Shown here piece by piece: positions 25,294-39,800 of a stretch of 64,000 nt of DNA. A program made the translations under genes and the position numbers. How positions within the stretch are numbered: position 1 is the first letter of the stretch; every line of letters starts with the position of its first letter. The notes below the pieces were generated by a model. That model was not told the DNA's origin, did not search any database, and was given only the letters and a program-made list of their open reading frames with translations. Source of the stretch: Cytospora piceicola (taxonomy: Eukaryota > Ascomycota > Sordariomycetes > Diaporthales > Cytosporaceae); contig JALQBC010000054.1 in assembly GCA_023375675.1 (NCBI GenBank), forward strand, positions 162,833 to 226,832. Reading direction: 5' to 3'.

Positions 25294-27900
25294 TTTATTT
25301 AACGTTATTATATATATATCGCTAATATTAAAACTCGACGATAAACCTTATATTAAAATCTTTCTACTTATTTTACCGGATTTACTTATTTATAGTTTTA
25401 AAATATTTTATTAAATAAAAAAAGATTTAACTTAACTATTTACCTTAATATATAGATAAAGTAAAAAAAGTATTTTATTATAAACTTTAGTATACTTTAT
25501 AATATAGCTAACGAAATTTTAAATAACTTTCGATATATATAACGTAATACTTAAAATAATAAGAATATTTTAAACTTTACTTAATATATCTGTTATTTTA
25601 TTATTTTAACCGAATAGTTAAATAGTTTTATCGTTTAAAATATATAAGACTATATTAATAAATAAATAGTTATTTATTATTTTAATTACTTTAAATATAA
25701 CGTTAATTTTTAAGACTTCGAATGTAAGTTTAAAGCTAAGTAAAAAACTTAATATATACTCGAAAAAAAGGCCGTACTTATTTATATAAAACTATAACCG
25801 TTTATTATAAACAAACGTTAACCTAAGCTATTACGATATTAAGCTTAGCTTATCTGTTCCCGGCTATAAAAGGCCGGCTTTTAATAACCGGTTTTATTAT
25901 TTAACTATTTTAACTTTTAATAGTTTAAATAAGCCTTACTTTAAGCTTAAGTATTAAAATAGCTTTTATAGCTTAGTTTAAACGATTATTAAAAGTTATT
26001 ACTTAAGTAATAAAAACAGCTAATCGAAATATAAAAGGCTGTTTAAAACTAATAGCAAGCTACTTATAACCTGTTACTACTTAAGCTAACGTTATAGCTA
26101 TTAATTAATACTATAAACTAAAGTCTTTTTAAATAACGTTACCTATAAAAGCGTTATAATTAGTTTAAAATCTTTTAACGTTTTACTTATTAAAATAATA
26201 AAGGTAATATAATAGTAAAAAACGTTTAACTTTTTAACGTAAATAATAATACCTTTTAATATAATACTGCTTATAAAGAAAAGCTAATATAAAACGGCTT
26301 TTATCTAGTTAACGAAAAAATAACGTTTATTATAACAGATAAACTATTAAAAGATATTAGTAAATAAATAAACTTAAAAAACAATTAATTTACCGATAAA
26401 GAAAGACTTTCGAATAACAGATATATAATAGTCGAAAATATCGATATATATAACTTTAATATAAAACTATTTACTTTAAAATTATTAAACAATAATATTT
26501 ATTATAAAAGATATTTGTTTTATTTAAACGATCTTTATTATATTAATTATAGTTACGTTTCTTTATTTAAACTACGTTTCTTTAAGTATTATTATTATTA
26601 TAATAACGTTAAAATATACCTTAATATAATAAAATAAAAAGGTTTCGTTTTAAACTTTAATATACCGTTTTAAGTATTACTTTATAAAGGTTATAGTTAT
26701 ATATACGTTTATACTGAAGCGTATAGTTCTTTAACCGGTTATACTTTTAATACTTACTATAATATTAAGGCTTTTAAATATACGATCTTTTAAACGATAT
26801 TAAACTTAATACCTAATATTAAAGTAAACTAAAAAGCTTAAGCTAATCTTTAAAAAATAAGTAAAATAAATACTTTTAGTTAAGCCGAATTTAATATCTT
26901 TTATTAAGCTATTTTAAATAATTTATTTATTATTTTATTAGTAAAGATAAAAGTATAAATATTTAAACGTTTAAATATAAAACTATTAATAAAATAAGAA
27001 TTTATAATATTATATTAAGTAGATATTTTTAACTTAATAGCTAACGTATCGTTTAATTACTTTAATAGTATATAAGTAAAAGTATCGGTTTTTATTAAAA
27101 CTACTTTATATACTTATAAAATAAAAGCCGCCTTTACTGTTATAATTTTATTATAATTAAGCTATATCGTATTTATTATTAAGCTATTTATAAGAAAACT
27201 AAATCCTTTTTATTTAGGCTAAAGTAAAAAAGTTAAGTAAATACCTTAATTAGCTAAAACTTTTATAACGTAATAGCTATAAATTAATTGTCTTTTCCTT
27301 TAAAAATTAGTAAAAATACTTATTTAAGTATATTCGAACTTATTTTTAAAGAATATATAAAATATATAAAATAGAAAAGTACTATTTAAACCTTATTAGA
27401 TTATAATTAATTACTTTTCTATTATTTTAAGCTATTTATATAAAACGTAATTATTAACTTATTTTTTAAGTTTAATCTTATTAACGTATTAAACGCTTTA
27501 AATAATATTAAATAACCTGCTAGTATTAAAGAATTTATCTCGAATAAACCGCCTTTAAATAAAACAGATATAAAGATATATAAATATCTTTATTTAAATA
27601 GAAAACTTAGTATTACTTATATTAAAAACTTATTTAAAATAAAACTATTAAATAACGTATACGTATACCGGTATTTATTTAAGTTTATATTAAAAGTAAA
27701 CTGTTTTATATACAAGTTTATATATATATTTAAAAATACTTCGAATATTTGAGTACTTAAAAGTAAATAAATATAAGTTCTTTTAATCGAAGGCTAGTAA
27801 AATTAGAAAATATTATAATAATCGTACTACTTTAATAAAAAAGACTAAAAAATTATTAATAGTATAATAAACGGTTTTTATAAATAAAGTTATACTAAGT
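25294..27900 (+). pseudogene. Outer element, gag/protease region relic
   Basis: Resumes the outer internal region after the insertion. A frame near 25,850-26,130 encodes a Leu/Lys/Asn-rich segment ending in a CYY...RYSY patch that may be a decayed zinc knuckle of gag. Protease cannot be pinned down. Confidence 0.4.
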
Positions 27901-30130
27901 AAGTTACTTAATTTACCTTATTCGGTTTACCTGTTTTTATAATATAAAAAATAATAAAAGGTAAATATAAAAAATATATAGTTATAAACTTTTATATTTT
28001 TAATAAAATAACTATTCCCGATATATATTTACTACCTTTTTAATTAAACGTTTTTAAGAATATCTATAATAAGTCTTTTCTTACTATTATCGATATAAGC
28101 TTATTTTTCTATTAGTTTTAAGTATACTTATTATATTATAAACAATTTACTTTAGTTAATTACTATAGTTAAAAACAGTTAAAAGTTATATTTATAAAAT
28201 TCTATAACTTATTAATATATATTTAATAATATATAAACTATATACTCCGGCTATTTAAGTATTTTACTACTACGTTTATTAATAATATTATTATCTTTTT
28301 TAATATTACCGAAAAGTATATAAAGTATTTAAAATAGCTATTTATACTATTTATAAAACGTTATATATCTCTGTTAGCTAAAAAATCCTTTATCGGATAT
28401 TTTTTAATAGAATTATTCGGATTTAAAGTTAACAGACTAAATATATATAATACCTTAAACCGGGTAAAAACTATTATTTAGTTATAGTTCTTTATTATAT
28501 TATAGTAACTTAAAAAGTTTATTAGCTTTACCGGTTATCTTTATTATTTTATATTATAATATACTAAATATATCGATCTGTTATAAAAACAGAAAACTTA
28601 AATATTTATTAAAAGATAAGAAAATAAAAAACTTTTAAAAGGTAACGTTCGAAAGAACTATACTTATTAAACCTTCTTCGAGCTTACTTATAAAAAGGTA
28701 TACTTTTTTAACGATTTTAAGTTAGCTTTAATAAGTAAAAACGTTTTATTTTATTAAAACCCGGATAAGCTATTATTTATTTAATTAAATATTTCGAAAA
28801 AAGTTAAATTTTTAAATATCGTTTTTTAGCTAAACGATAATTTTAAATAAAACCGGAAGTTACCTATACCTTATACTTAAATCTGTTTACTATAATATTT
28901 AAGTAAAACTATTAATATAATTAAACGTAAATATTAACTAACCGAACTTAAGGTTATTTATTTAATATAGCTAGTTTATAAACTTTATATAGTTATTAGT
29001 TTAAACTATAAATAACCTATATATATCTTTATAAATTACGTTATTACTATCGGTATTATTAAATAAACGTCTTTCGATATAATAAATAAAACTAAAATAA
29101 ATATAAAGCTTATTTTTATATTAAAGTACTTAAGCTAATATAGTTTAAATATTTATTATATTTTAAAGGTAACTAACGTATTAATAAATACTATTTTTAA
29201 ACTATTAATAAGCTAATAGCTTATAAAAAATAAAAGTATACTTGATAAACTATAAAAAGATACCGCTTTATATAGTATATTTAAGATTTTTATCGACTAA
29301 ACGTTTAAAGATTATATCGTTATAAAATACTAAAAATATATTAGTTAAACTAATATTATTTAATAACTATAAAGTAATTAAATAAAAGTAAATATACCGT
29401 TTAAGTTAAATATAAATAAACTCTTATATTTTATAAAATTATTAAGTAAATAACGTTTTTATATTCCGGTAAAAGTAGCTATAAATCTTATTATTAAAGC
29501 TTATAACGTTAAGTACTATTTCGGTAAAGATAAAGTTTAATATAACCTTACTAACCGGTTTATAATTAAGAATTACCGGCGGAAGGTTTTTAAATATATT
29601 AAAAATTATTCAGTTTATATAATAAATCGTAGTAAAAATTAGTAGCTATTAAATAAAATATAGCTTATTCTTTTATCGTTAATCTTATTTTATATTATTA
29701 TTATAGACTTTATTACGGCTTTACTTGACGTTTTAGCTATTAATACTTTATAAGTAATTTTTAAAGTACTTTTTTTTAACGTTTTTCTCTCGGTTATAAA
29801 TAAGTATAATAAAATAACTATCGTTATCCTTAATAATACTATATATATAGCTATAGATTAAGTATATATATTATTATATATATTATATTTATATAACTAA
29901 AATATCTTATAGCGTATTATCTTTAATAAAAATTCTAAGTTTTTTTTAAACTTTTAATAAAGCTTATAGTTTAATTTAAATATTAAACTAGCTTATTTAA
30001 CCGCTTAATACTTATAAACCGATAATTAGTTTAAAAGTAAAAATAAAATAGTAAAATTAACTATCTAGATATTCGTTATAACGTATTTTAAAGTCGAATA
30101 AACCGATATTATCTTAATATTATAGTTTAA
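27900..30130 (+). pseudogene. Outer element pol: RT, RNase H, integrase relic
   Basis: One frame (codon starts divisible by three) carries the whole stretch. Reverse transcriptase: FLTIIDISLFFYQF near 28,070, the catalytic box as FINNIIIFFN near 28,275 (both Asp now Asn) and SFIGYFLIELFGFKVN near 28,390. RNase H-like: LTELKVIYLI near 28,945. Integrase: a decayed HHCC finger near 29,510-29,610, then the DDE core with IDFITALLDV near 29,700, INKYNK near 29,800, an RIIFNKNSKF block near 29,910 and TDN near 30,020. These match the fungal Ty3/Gypsy pattern TIDFI...TDKYSK...DRDxKF...HPQTDNQSE. Integrase after RNase H places it in Ty3/Gypsy, not Copia. Inactive. Confidence 0.8.
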
Positions 30131-30659
30131 TTTAAATAACGTTTATAATAAAGCTACGAAATACTTTATTAACTAGCTTTTATATAAATTTAATTTTACC
30201 GGAATAAGCTAGTTAAGAGAAAATATTTTAGCGTTAACTTAAAATATATTTTAAAAAAAAGCGTAACTTATAATTGCTAAAGCCTAAATAGCTATAAAAC
30301 TATAATATAATAAGAAATATTATTAATATAAGTTTATTTTAAGTAACTAAGTTTTTATCGAACTTTATTATAGCTATATACTATTTAAGAATTTAGCTTA
30401 AAAGTATTTTTAATAACGTATAAAACCGTTTTAAGTTATATATAAAGTAAGTAAACTAATATATAAGCTTAAAATAGCTTTATATATAAATATTTACTTA
30501 GTATTATTTATAATTTATCTATCTTTAAATAAACCGTTATAATTTAATTTATATAAGTAAAATCTATTAGCTATAAAGCTTATAAAAATAAATAATAATA
30601 AAGCGTAAAAGTATAGTAAAGCTTTTAGATATTATAAGTTATAATATATTATAACTAAA

Positions 30660-30810
30660 TATAAGTAAAAGTATAGTTATAAATAGTTATACGTCGAGTA
30701 TCTTATAAAATAAACCGATTACTTTAGCTATTTTAACGTATAAATATTATAAAATACTTTAAATACCGATAAAATAATTTAAGAATTTAAGATAAAACGA
30801 AAAAAAATAA
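30660..30810 (+). pseudogene. Chromodomain-like segment of outer element
   Basis: In the pol frame, about 550 bp past the integrase core, the translation LYVEYLIK-stop-TDY...NTDKII-stop-EF follows the chromodomain spacing (aromatic-rich strand, KWxGY, W, NLxN, IxEF helix), with the stops at expected Trp or Gln positions. This would make the family a chromovirus. The match rests on a short degraded stretch. Confidence 0.5.
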
Positions 30811-31199
30811 AAAAGCTATACGTTTAGTTAGTAATAAAAAAAGAACTGTTTATAAAGTAACCGAAACCCGGAAAAATAATTACTTAAATACTATAGCCTT
30901 AGCTAAAAGGAAAACTACTTAATAAATAACCGGTAAATTAGCTAGTAATATTAACGTTAAAGCCGAAAAGTAATATTCGACGTTTATAAAAAGTTATTAA
31001 GTAATAAAGATTAAATACGTTTATATTAATACTAAATAACGAACAATAATAAAAAAGATTTATTTACCGACCGATTATTAATTTAAACTTCCTTTTTTAT
31101 ATTATTTACTATTTTTCTTTATTTTATTTCTTTTATTAAAGCTTACCTTTAAAATATTATATTATTAACTTAATTATTATATAAAGTATTCTACTTAAA

Positions 31200-32690
31200 A
31201 ACTTACTTTAAAGTTATTATTTATTCGTTATTTTATATAATTTAAAACTATTATATTAAACTCGTTTTATATTTACTATTAAGTATATATATTAAACTAA
31301 AAAACTTATATAAAATATTAATAGCCGAATATTTTATAAATACTTTAAAATACTAGAGTTTTACTTAATACTATATCTTACCTTTTATAACCTTAGTTAT
31401 TTATACTTATAAAAGAGCCGTATAAAAAAATACTTGATAAAGGTTTATAAAGCCTTACGTCGGAATATATTAAACTTTAACAGATATAAATAAAGACTTT
31501 ACTTATATAAAAAAGAATTAACGGTATTTATTAAAACGTTTACTATTAATATCCGATTTAATACCTACTTATATTATCGTATAGCCGAGCGGATACGTTT
31601 TCGATAAAAAGTAATCGATAAAAGATATATTAACTTTACTAACCGAAAGGTAAAGTTTAATATATACGTATTATTTTTAAAGCTTTTAACGTACTTGATT
31701 AACTATAAGGTTATTCGTTATAAAGCTTAACGATATTTTAGTTAATATTTTATTCTTATATAGATTAACTATAATAATACGTTATACTATAGATAAAAGC
31801 TTTATTTTAATACGTAAAATAGCCGTATAGGCTAAATAACGGATTTATTTATAAATAAATATAAAGAAACTAACTTAATATATTTATTAGATTTTTTTAT
31901 AATATCGGCTTAAAAAGGTTTAAACTTATTTACTTATAGTCTTTTTACGTCTTTATCTACTTTATTTTATAAGCGTAATAAATATATCTGCTATAATAAA
32001 AAAAACTAATTTATTTAAAGTATAAGTAACCTTACTATTAATAAAATAAACTTAATTACGATATAATATATTATTATAAGCTTATAGTTTTTAAGTATCG
32101 AGCTTATAAATACTAGTTATACTATTATAAAAGAATAATAAAAAACTAAAAAGAAATACTATAGCTTTATATCCGATATTATTACTTATATTAAGGTTAT
32201 TATAAACGCTTTTAAAGAGTTTAAAACGTAATTAACTCTCGGACGTTTATTATAGAACTTATAGTTATCGAGCCGAAAAGGCTTATTTACCGCTTTTATT
32301 CTTATAAAAGACGATATTAAAGAAAAACTAATATATAGCCTCCGGTTTAACCTTATTAAAAGCTTTTCTATAAGTAAAAAGCGTTATATTACCGATAACG
32401 GTTTACTTATTATAGTTTATAAATCGAATAAGTTTAAAGTAAATTTACTTTTTATAAAGTATAAACGTTCGATATACTTTATCGCCGTTATCGATAATAT
32501 ATATAAAAATAATAAGCTTAAAGCGTTTACCGAGTTTAATACTATTACGTTTACTATATATATTATCGAAGCGGGCTATAAGCTTAAAACTAACGCTTAC
32601 GTTTAAATAAATAGCTAAAAGCTTTATATTATTCTACTATTTAATATAACTAGTATTAATATTATAATACTATATAATACCGCTATATAA
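31200..32690 (+). pseudogene. Extra ORF downstream of pol, unassigned
   Basis: After a weakly coding gap, an open frame with only RIP-type stops runs to 32690, in the same phase as pol. Clean stretches include SSRKGLFTAFILIKDDIKEK, YITDNGLLIIVYKSNKFKVN and KAFTEFNTITFTIYIIEAGY. It is present in both copies, so it belonged to the element before RIP. The antisense reading of about 31,900-32,690 is also fairly open, so the coding strand is not certain. I do not recognise the protein. A third ORF after the chromodomain is not part of standard fungal chromoviruses such as MAGGY or Cft-1. Confidence 0.45.
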
Positions 32691-33646
32691 GTAATAAACT
32701 TTATCCGTTATATTTAAAGACTTAATAAAAAGTTATATATATAATACCTTAACGTTACTTTTATATTTAAATACTTCTTTTACTATTAAATAAACTTCGG
32801 TTTTATTAAAACTAAGTTTTAAAAGGGCAGCGATATTAACTAAGCAGGTACTTACTATAAATAAAAACGTTTTTATATAAGTAACCTTGGTTATACGTTT
32901 ACCGAGACGTTTAAACGCCGCTTATATAATATAAATTCGTATTTCGAAGCTTATAATATAATTAAAGTTATAGCTTTAACGTTTAGTAAAGTTATAACAT
33001 TAACTAAAAACGTCTTTAATAAAAACGTAAAAACGTTATTCGGTTTATTATCTTTTTTAGTTAAAAAGGAGTTAAAACTTTATTAAGTTTTTTAAGAATA
33101 CGTTTTATTTAGTTATTATTTAGTTATTATTTTATAGTTATTTTTATATTTATTATTTTATATTTATAGGTTTATAGGCTTTTTTATAATATTAACTATA
33201 TATATAAGTAAACCGACGCTATATAATAGGTATTTAAAGATAAAAACGGTTATTACTTTTTTTTTTATTTATTTAACGGTATTAGTAGTACGTATAGGTC
33301 TACTAATACTATAAGGTAAGTATTTAAAAATAAAAACTACTTTTACTTTCCTTTTTTTATAGTTAACCGTACTCTTTTTTTAATTATACTTTATATTTCT
33401 ATAAGCTTTTATTTTTTTTATTATATATATTATTATAGTTTATATAGGCTTTCGCCGGTTATTTCGTCGTATTAAAATTTAAATATTATTATTATTTAAA
33501 TATAATACCTTTTTCGTAAATTAGTAATAGTTTTTCTTTTTATCTTATAAATATAACTATCTTTATATTATAAACTTATTATTAATCTAATTATAACTAT
33601 AATACTTATATTTATATAGATAAGGATTTTTTCTTCCGGAGGTAAT

Positions 33647-33885
33647 TATTATATACTTACCGGTAGGTTTATAGTAAACCTACTTATAAACGTATTACGA
33701 ATTTACTATATATTTACCGGTAATTCGGATAGTTAAACGTATAGTAATTATATAGTAAACTTAAAGTAAGTTTATAATAAGTTTATAAATCTGTATATAG
33801 TTTATAAAAGTACTCGGTTATATAAAAAAAGAAAGAGAGAGAATCTATTTTTATTATATACTACTATACTATACCGTTACTATTA
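33647..33885 (+). repeat. 3' LTR of outer element (239 bp)
   Basis: Begins TATTATATACTTACCGG and ends ACTATTA. It is preceded by the purine-rich GGAGGTAAT. Confidence 0.9.
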
Positions 33886-33890
33886 CTAAT
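33886..33890. other. Target-site duplication CTAAT (right)
   Basis: Matches 12676-12680 exactly. Confidence 0.85.
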
Positions 33891-36800
33891 ATATTAACTT
33901 AAAATAACTTATAGTAAAATAGTTAGTTAGTTAAACCTTATATTATAAATAAAGAGAAATAACTATTATAAAACTTTTAAAATTATTTAAAAAACAGATT
34001 TATTTATAACTATTACTTTAAATATAACTATAAATAGTTTAATTTAAATATTATATAAAGTATTTACTTAACGTATTACTACCGAAACGATAAAAAATAG
34101 CTAAATAACTTAGATTCTTTTTCGGTTAAAAATTAACTTAACTTAAATAATATCTTTATTAACCTTCTTTTATTTATATAATATAAAAAGTAGCTTTTTA
34201 TTCGGATTTACGTTTTATTAATATTTGCTTTATTTATAGGTAATAGTTTAAATATTTTAAGTATTATATAAGCTTTTTTTATAATATAAGCTTTTTATTT
34301 AATTAGTTATCTTACCTTTTATAAGATATTAATATAGTAGTATTACGCTTTAAAAGTATATAAAATAATACTTATATTATTTAGTTTTTTAAAAAAGAGT
34401 TAAAGGTTTAACGTTATATAATTAAAAAGTAGTTTTACTACCTTTAAAAGTATTATCTTAGCTATTAAAATATTTAAATCGATTATAAACGTCTTTTTTA
34501 ACTTTTTAAAAGTAGTAATATAGCTAACTAGGTTATTATTATAAACGTTAATAACGTTATAATATAGCTGAATTAGCTTAAAGTTAAAGACTTTAAGAAA
34601 AAGATCTTTAAAAATGTTATTATAGCCTTTAACTTTATTATAGTTTATACTAATTTATATAAACTTTATACTTAGGTTATAAGTATTTAACTATCTGTTA
34701 TTAACTTTAATATCGTTTAGCTTATTTAAAACTATATCGAGTTACTTAGAATTAAGTTTATACCTTTTAATAACTTTAACTTAAAGCTAGCTTTTATTAG
34801 TTTAGTTATATTATTTTATACTTTAAAAGTAAGATAAGTTTAGTCTTCTTTATTTTTATACTTATAATTAAATTATATAAGTAAGATATACTTTCTTTTA
34901 ATATAATAGTTAATTTATAAGGTATAGCCGCTTTCTTTTTATTACTTTTAATACTTATATAAGAACTTAAGTTAATAAGAAAAGTAACTTTTTTATATAG
35001 TTTTAATAAATAATTCTATAATAAGCTTTAAACTATTAACAAGCTTTAAAAAGCCTTAAAAAGTAATACTTTTAAAGCTTAGTTTATTTTAGCTTTAATT
35101 ATTAAGTCTGTTAATATCTTTAAAAGCACTTATCTTTTTTAAGGTTAAGCTTAAAATAAGCTATAGTCGATATATTATACTTTTAAATGTTTTTATATTT
35201 TCTTAACTTTCTTTATAGCTAATAACTACTAAGAATCTTTAGCTTATATTATATTTAATTACTAGTAATAACTAGCTTTTAATAATAACGGTAAAATAGC
35301 TATTATTAAAAAAAACTTTAAAAAGAACCTTTTAATCGATACTTAATACTTTTATACTTAATTCTGTATATTTCTTAAAGAGTATTTAATACTAAAGCTT
35401 AAAGTTATAGCTTATTAATATCGGTTTAAGTAGTAAAGTTATAGTAATACTTATACTTATAGTATATTTTAGCTAAATAACCCTTTTATAGCTTTTAATA
35501 AAAGCTTTTAAAATAAGGTTTTTAAAAGGAATTTATAAGCTTTTAAGATATATATATAAACGTATAAAACCTTAAGCTTAGTTATTAACCTTAGCTTTAA
35601 AAAAATAACCTTTTAAAGTTTACCTTTAATAATAATATCTTATTTAACTTTTTATCTTATATTCTTAACCGTATATAAAAGTATTATTATACTAAGGTAT
35701 ATTATTTTTATTATTATAAAATAAACGATAGTTATATATTTAAAAATAAAGTTTGTTAATTTTACTTTAAACGTTTAATTTATAAAGTTAAAGCTATACT
35801 TATAAAATATATTAATAAATACTAGAACCTTTTATAAAAAGTCTTTAATAGTATTTATAATAATAGTTATATAAATAACTATATTAAAGGTATTATACTT
35901 AGCTAGCTAGTTAATACTAATATAACCTTTTATACTTTTTTCCGAGCTATTATTAACTATATTTTAAAGTACTATTTTAAAGTTAAGATAAAGACTTAAA
36001 CTTATTATAAAATAATATTTAAAATATTTCCGAAAGTTAGTTATATAAAGCTTATAATATCTTTAATAAGTAATATAATAAATAAGCTATTATTTAAGTA
36101 AGATTAGCTTATTATAAAGGTAACTTATTACTTTTTCGGTATTATTTTAATTAAATTTAGTTAAGTTTTTTAATATATTAATTATCGTTACTTTAATTAA
36201 TAGTAAGCTAAGGCTATAATAAATATTAAAACTAATAAAGTTTAATAAATTCGTTTTATTTAATAAAAATACTATAAACGCTTTTAAAGCGAGTAGAACG
36301 ATTTTACTTACTTTAATATACTTACTTCTGTTAACTATAAAGAAAAAGGTTATTAAGCCTTTTTTAGTCTTTAAATAAAGCCTTATATATTTAACTACTT
36401 CTTTTAATATAAGCTTAAACGTTAAAGTAATTAGTTTAAAAACTTTTATTATATAAAGTTTATACTTTATTACTTTTATTATAGCTTTAAAAATTTTAAA
36501 ATAATTAAAAATAGCTATTTTAATACCTTTACCGAAGTATATAATTATTATTTTAAGGTTTATATTAAAACTTATAAGTTTAACTATTATAAGAATATAC
36601 TTCTTAAGCTTATTAATAATAGTTTTAAAAAAACCTAAAAGTAAAGTAAAAGCTTATTATTTAAGTTAACTAAAAAGCTTTTATAGCTTAGCTTTTTAAT
36701 TATAACTTTAATACCGAAGATATTAATCTATTAAGTAACTGTAAAATCGACTTAGCTAATAATTAAATCTTTAATATCGGTAAGTATTTTTACTTTTTAT

Positions 36801-39800
36801 ATTAACGTTAAATATTTTAAAAAGGTTTATATTTAAGTTAAATTTAAAATAAAAATAATCTTTTTAAAAAGGCTATTAATACTTTTAATACTAAGTAGGG
36901 TTTACTATATAATACTATTATAAACTACTAAAAGTCTGTTTTCGAAAGTAAGTATAACGGTAAAGCTTAAAGCTCTTTTTAACTTCTGCTTTAAGTTAAT
37001 AGCTTTAAAAGTATTAAAAAGTCGTATATTTTAAAGATTATTATATCTTAGATTTATTATATCTTTATAAACTATAGTATTTAAAGTTTTATCTTTAAAG
37101 TTTATACTTTTATCGGCGTAGCTACTAATATTATAAAAGACTAAACTATTTATAACCTTTTTTATATTCTTTATATATCGATAAATAAACTTCCGGCCTT
37201 TATAATAAGTAAGGCTATTAAAATTTATAATACTTTATATTAAATACAATATATTATTATAAATAAAAAGTTTATAATCGGCTATTATATACTATAATAT
37301 ATAAATAGCTATCTTTAAATTATTTTTAAAGCTTTTAATAGCTTTTTTAATAGTTATAATATTATTTTAATAAGTAACTTTTATTAGCTACTTTCTATAT
37401 AACAGATACCTTTTTTTACTTATAAGTTTAAGATTAATAATATTATAAGTAAAGTTAAATGTATTATATATATTTAGTTTATAAAGATTATTCGCTTAAC
37501 TTAAGTTATATAATAGTAAGGTAATAATTAAGCTCTTTTCTATAAGGTTTTTAAAGCTTTAAAAAATAACTTATTTACTTATATTTATTAGTAATTATTA
37601 GCTATTTAGGTTTAGTCTACTTTACTTTTAAATAAGGTTTAAGCGTTTAATAGCGTTTTTCGACTATATAGTATTAATACTATTATAAAAAAGTATAATA
37701 CGTTTTACTTTAAACGCTTAAATTCTCTTATTATTAATATTTAAGTTAATAATTAAGGTATTAAAACTACTTCTGTTAAATTTAAAGATATTAATAATCT
37801 TTATAATTATCTTTTTTTATAATAAAAGTTATATAATATTAACTAAAAACTTTTAAGTAAAAGCTAGTATAGTTAATAACGTAATAAGCTATATTTATAA
37901 TATTATATAAGTATTTAATATCGATTTTAATAATATTTATAAAACGATACTGTTTATTATTTTAGTAAAAATAAATAACTATTTTAGCTTTTCTTACTTT
38001 TTAAATAAAAATAATATTTTTAATAATATTATACTTATCTTTTTATTATTTAAAGAGTTTAATAAAAGTACTATTATATACTTATAAACTTAGTTCTTTA
38101 TAATAATTACTTACGTTATTACTATTTATAAGTTATAAGGTTAAACTTTTAAATAAGTTATATTTAATATTTTAAGTTATAACTTTACTTTTAGCTTTAC
38201 TTATATTATAATATCTTATATTAAAACCTTAACTAGCTTTATATTTAATATACCTTTTTTTATTTTTAATATACTTATTAAAAAAGATAAAACTAGCTTT
38301 TAAAAGGCTTAACTATTAACGTTATATTATTATAAGTAAAGTAAAAAACTAAATAAGTACTTAAAAAATATAATTAAAAGAAAGTAGTTTAGTTTATAAA
38401 AAACATTTTTAATTAAATAGTTAGTATTATTATTAAGTTAGTTTATAAATAAGGTTATTAATAATATAAAATTAAAATTATATATATAATATTACTATTA
38501 TTATTATAAATTTAATTTATAATTATATATATATTATTAACTTAATAAGTATTAAATATATATTATTATAATAACTTATATAATAACGTGTTATTATAAT
38601 AACGTAACTAATTATTAAACCGGTTATATTAACTATATAAGTATTATATTTTATAATTTAACCTTTTTTAATAATAATATATATTATAGTTAACTTTTTA
38701 TTCTTTTTTTTAATATATATAATATATTCTTTTTAAGTTTATTTATAAATATAGTTTAAATTAATTAATTAATTAATTAATTATATCTTTTATTACTTTT
38801 TTTATAACTTTTAACGCTACTACTTTTTTTAATACCTTTTTAAACTATTAGTTTTTTTAAACGTTAAGTAAAGTCTTTATTAAGTTTTAATAATTAGCTT
38901 ATTAATCGGTTATAAAAGCCTTAGTTATATTAAAATCTATTTAAAAGATTATTAAAGTAAAGTACTTAAAGTTAGTTATAAGATTTCTAAGTAACTATTA
39001 TTTAATAAACTATAAAGTTAAGTAATTAATAAGTATTATAGTTTTCTTTATTATATTTATATACTAATATTTTAATAGCTTAACCTATTAACTATAAACG
39101 TAATTATTTATAACTTTAATTAAAACTTTTATTTTTAACTTTAAAATATAAGTAATAAGTAGAATATTTATTAAGTTAAAAACTTTATTACTTTATTTTA
39201 CTTAAATTATAAGTATTTACACTCTCGGTTTATACCGGCGGTATATAAAAAGTAATAGCCTTTTTATTAAATACTATATTAATTTAAAAAAAGTAAATAG
39301 TTTAAAAATTAAGTTTTATATTAATAACGCTTATACTAACTATATATATTAAAGAAAAGCTCGATATTATTAATAGCTTGCTTTTTTTCTTATTACTTTA
39401 TAGTTTAGTTTATTATAAGTTATATAATAAGTTATTTTTACTTAATAAATAGTTTTTATTTAGCCGGTTACTTTTACTTAGTTAGTTATTCTTAAATAAG
39501 TACTTTTTATATCTTTTCTTTTTACCGACTTTATAATAAATAAAAAAGTTAAAAATAAAGATATTTAAAGTAATAATAATAAAATATTTATAAATAAATT
39601 TAACGTAATAAGTAATATTATTATTAAACTATTATTAGCTTTAAAATTTAAAGTATTTTATATTTAAACTTATATTAATATTAAAACTTTTAATAATAAT
39701 AATAAGCTTATTATAAGCTATATTTTTAATAAGTTAATAAAGTAAGATATTTAAGAAAAAAGATTAAAAACTCTTTTTTTTTATACTTTTATATTATTAT

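Larger units (their letters stand above)
12681..33885 (+). mobile_element. Outer Ty3/Gypsy chromovirus, RIP-degraded, split
   Basis: A full-length LTR retrotransposon on the plus strand: 239-bp LTRs at both ends, 5-bp CTAAT target-site duplications, and termini TG...TA (the TA is a RIP form of CA). The internal region is in two parts, 12920-14688 and 25294-33646, separated by the nested minus-strand copy. Removing that insertion and one target-site copy leaves 10,600 bp. The right part encodes, in one frame, reverse transcriptase, RNase H, integrase and a chromodomain-like segment in the Ty3/Gypsy order, then a further unassigned frame. Stops are almost all TAA/TAG from RIP, so the copy is inactive. 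A gag region is expected across 12920-14684 and 25294-27900 but can only be sketched. Confidence 0.9.
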
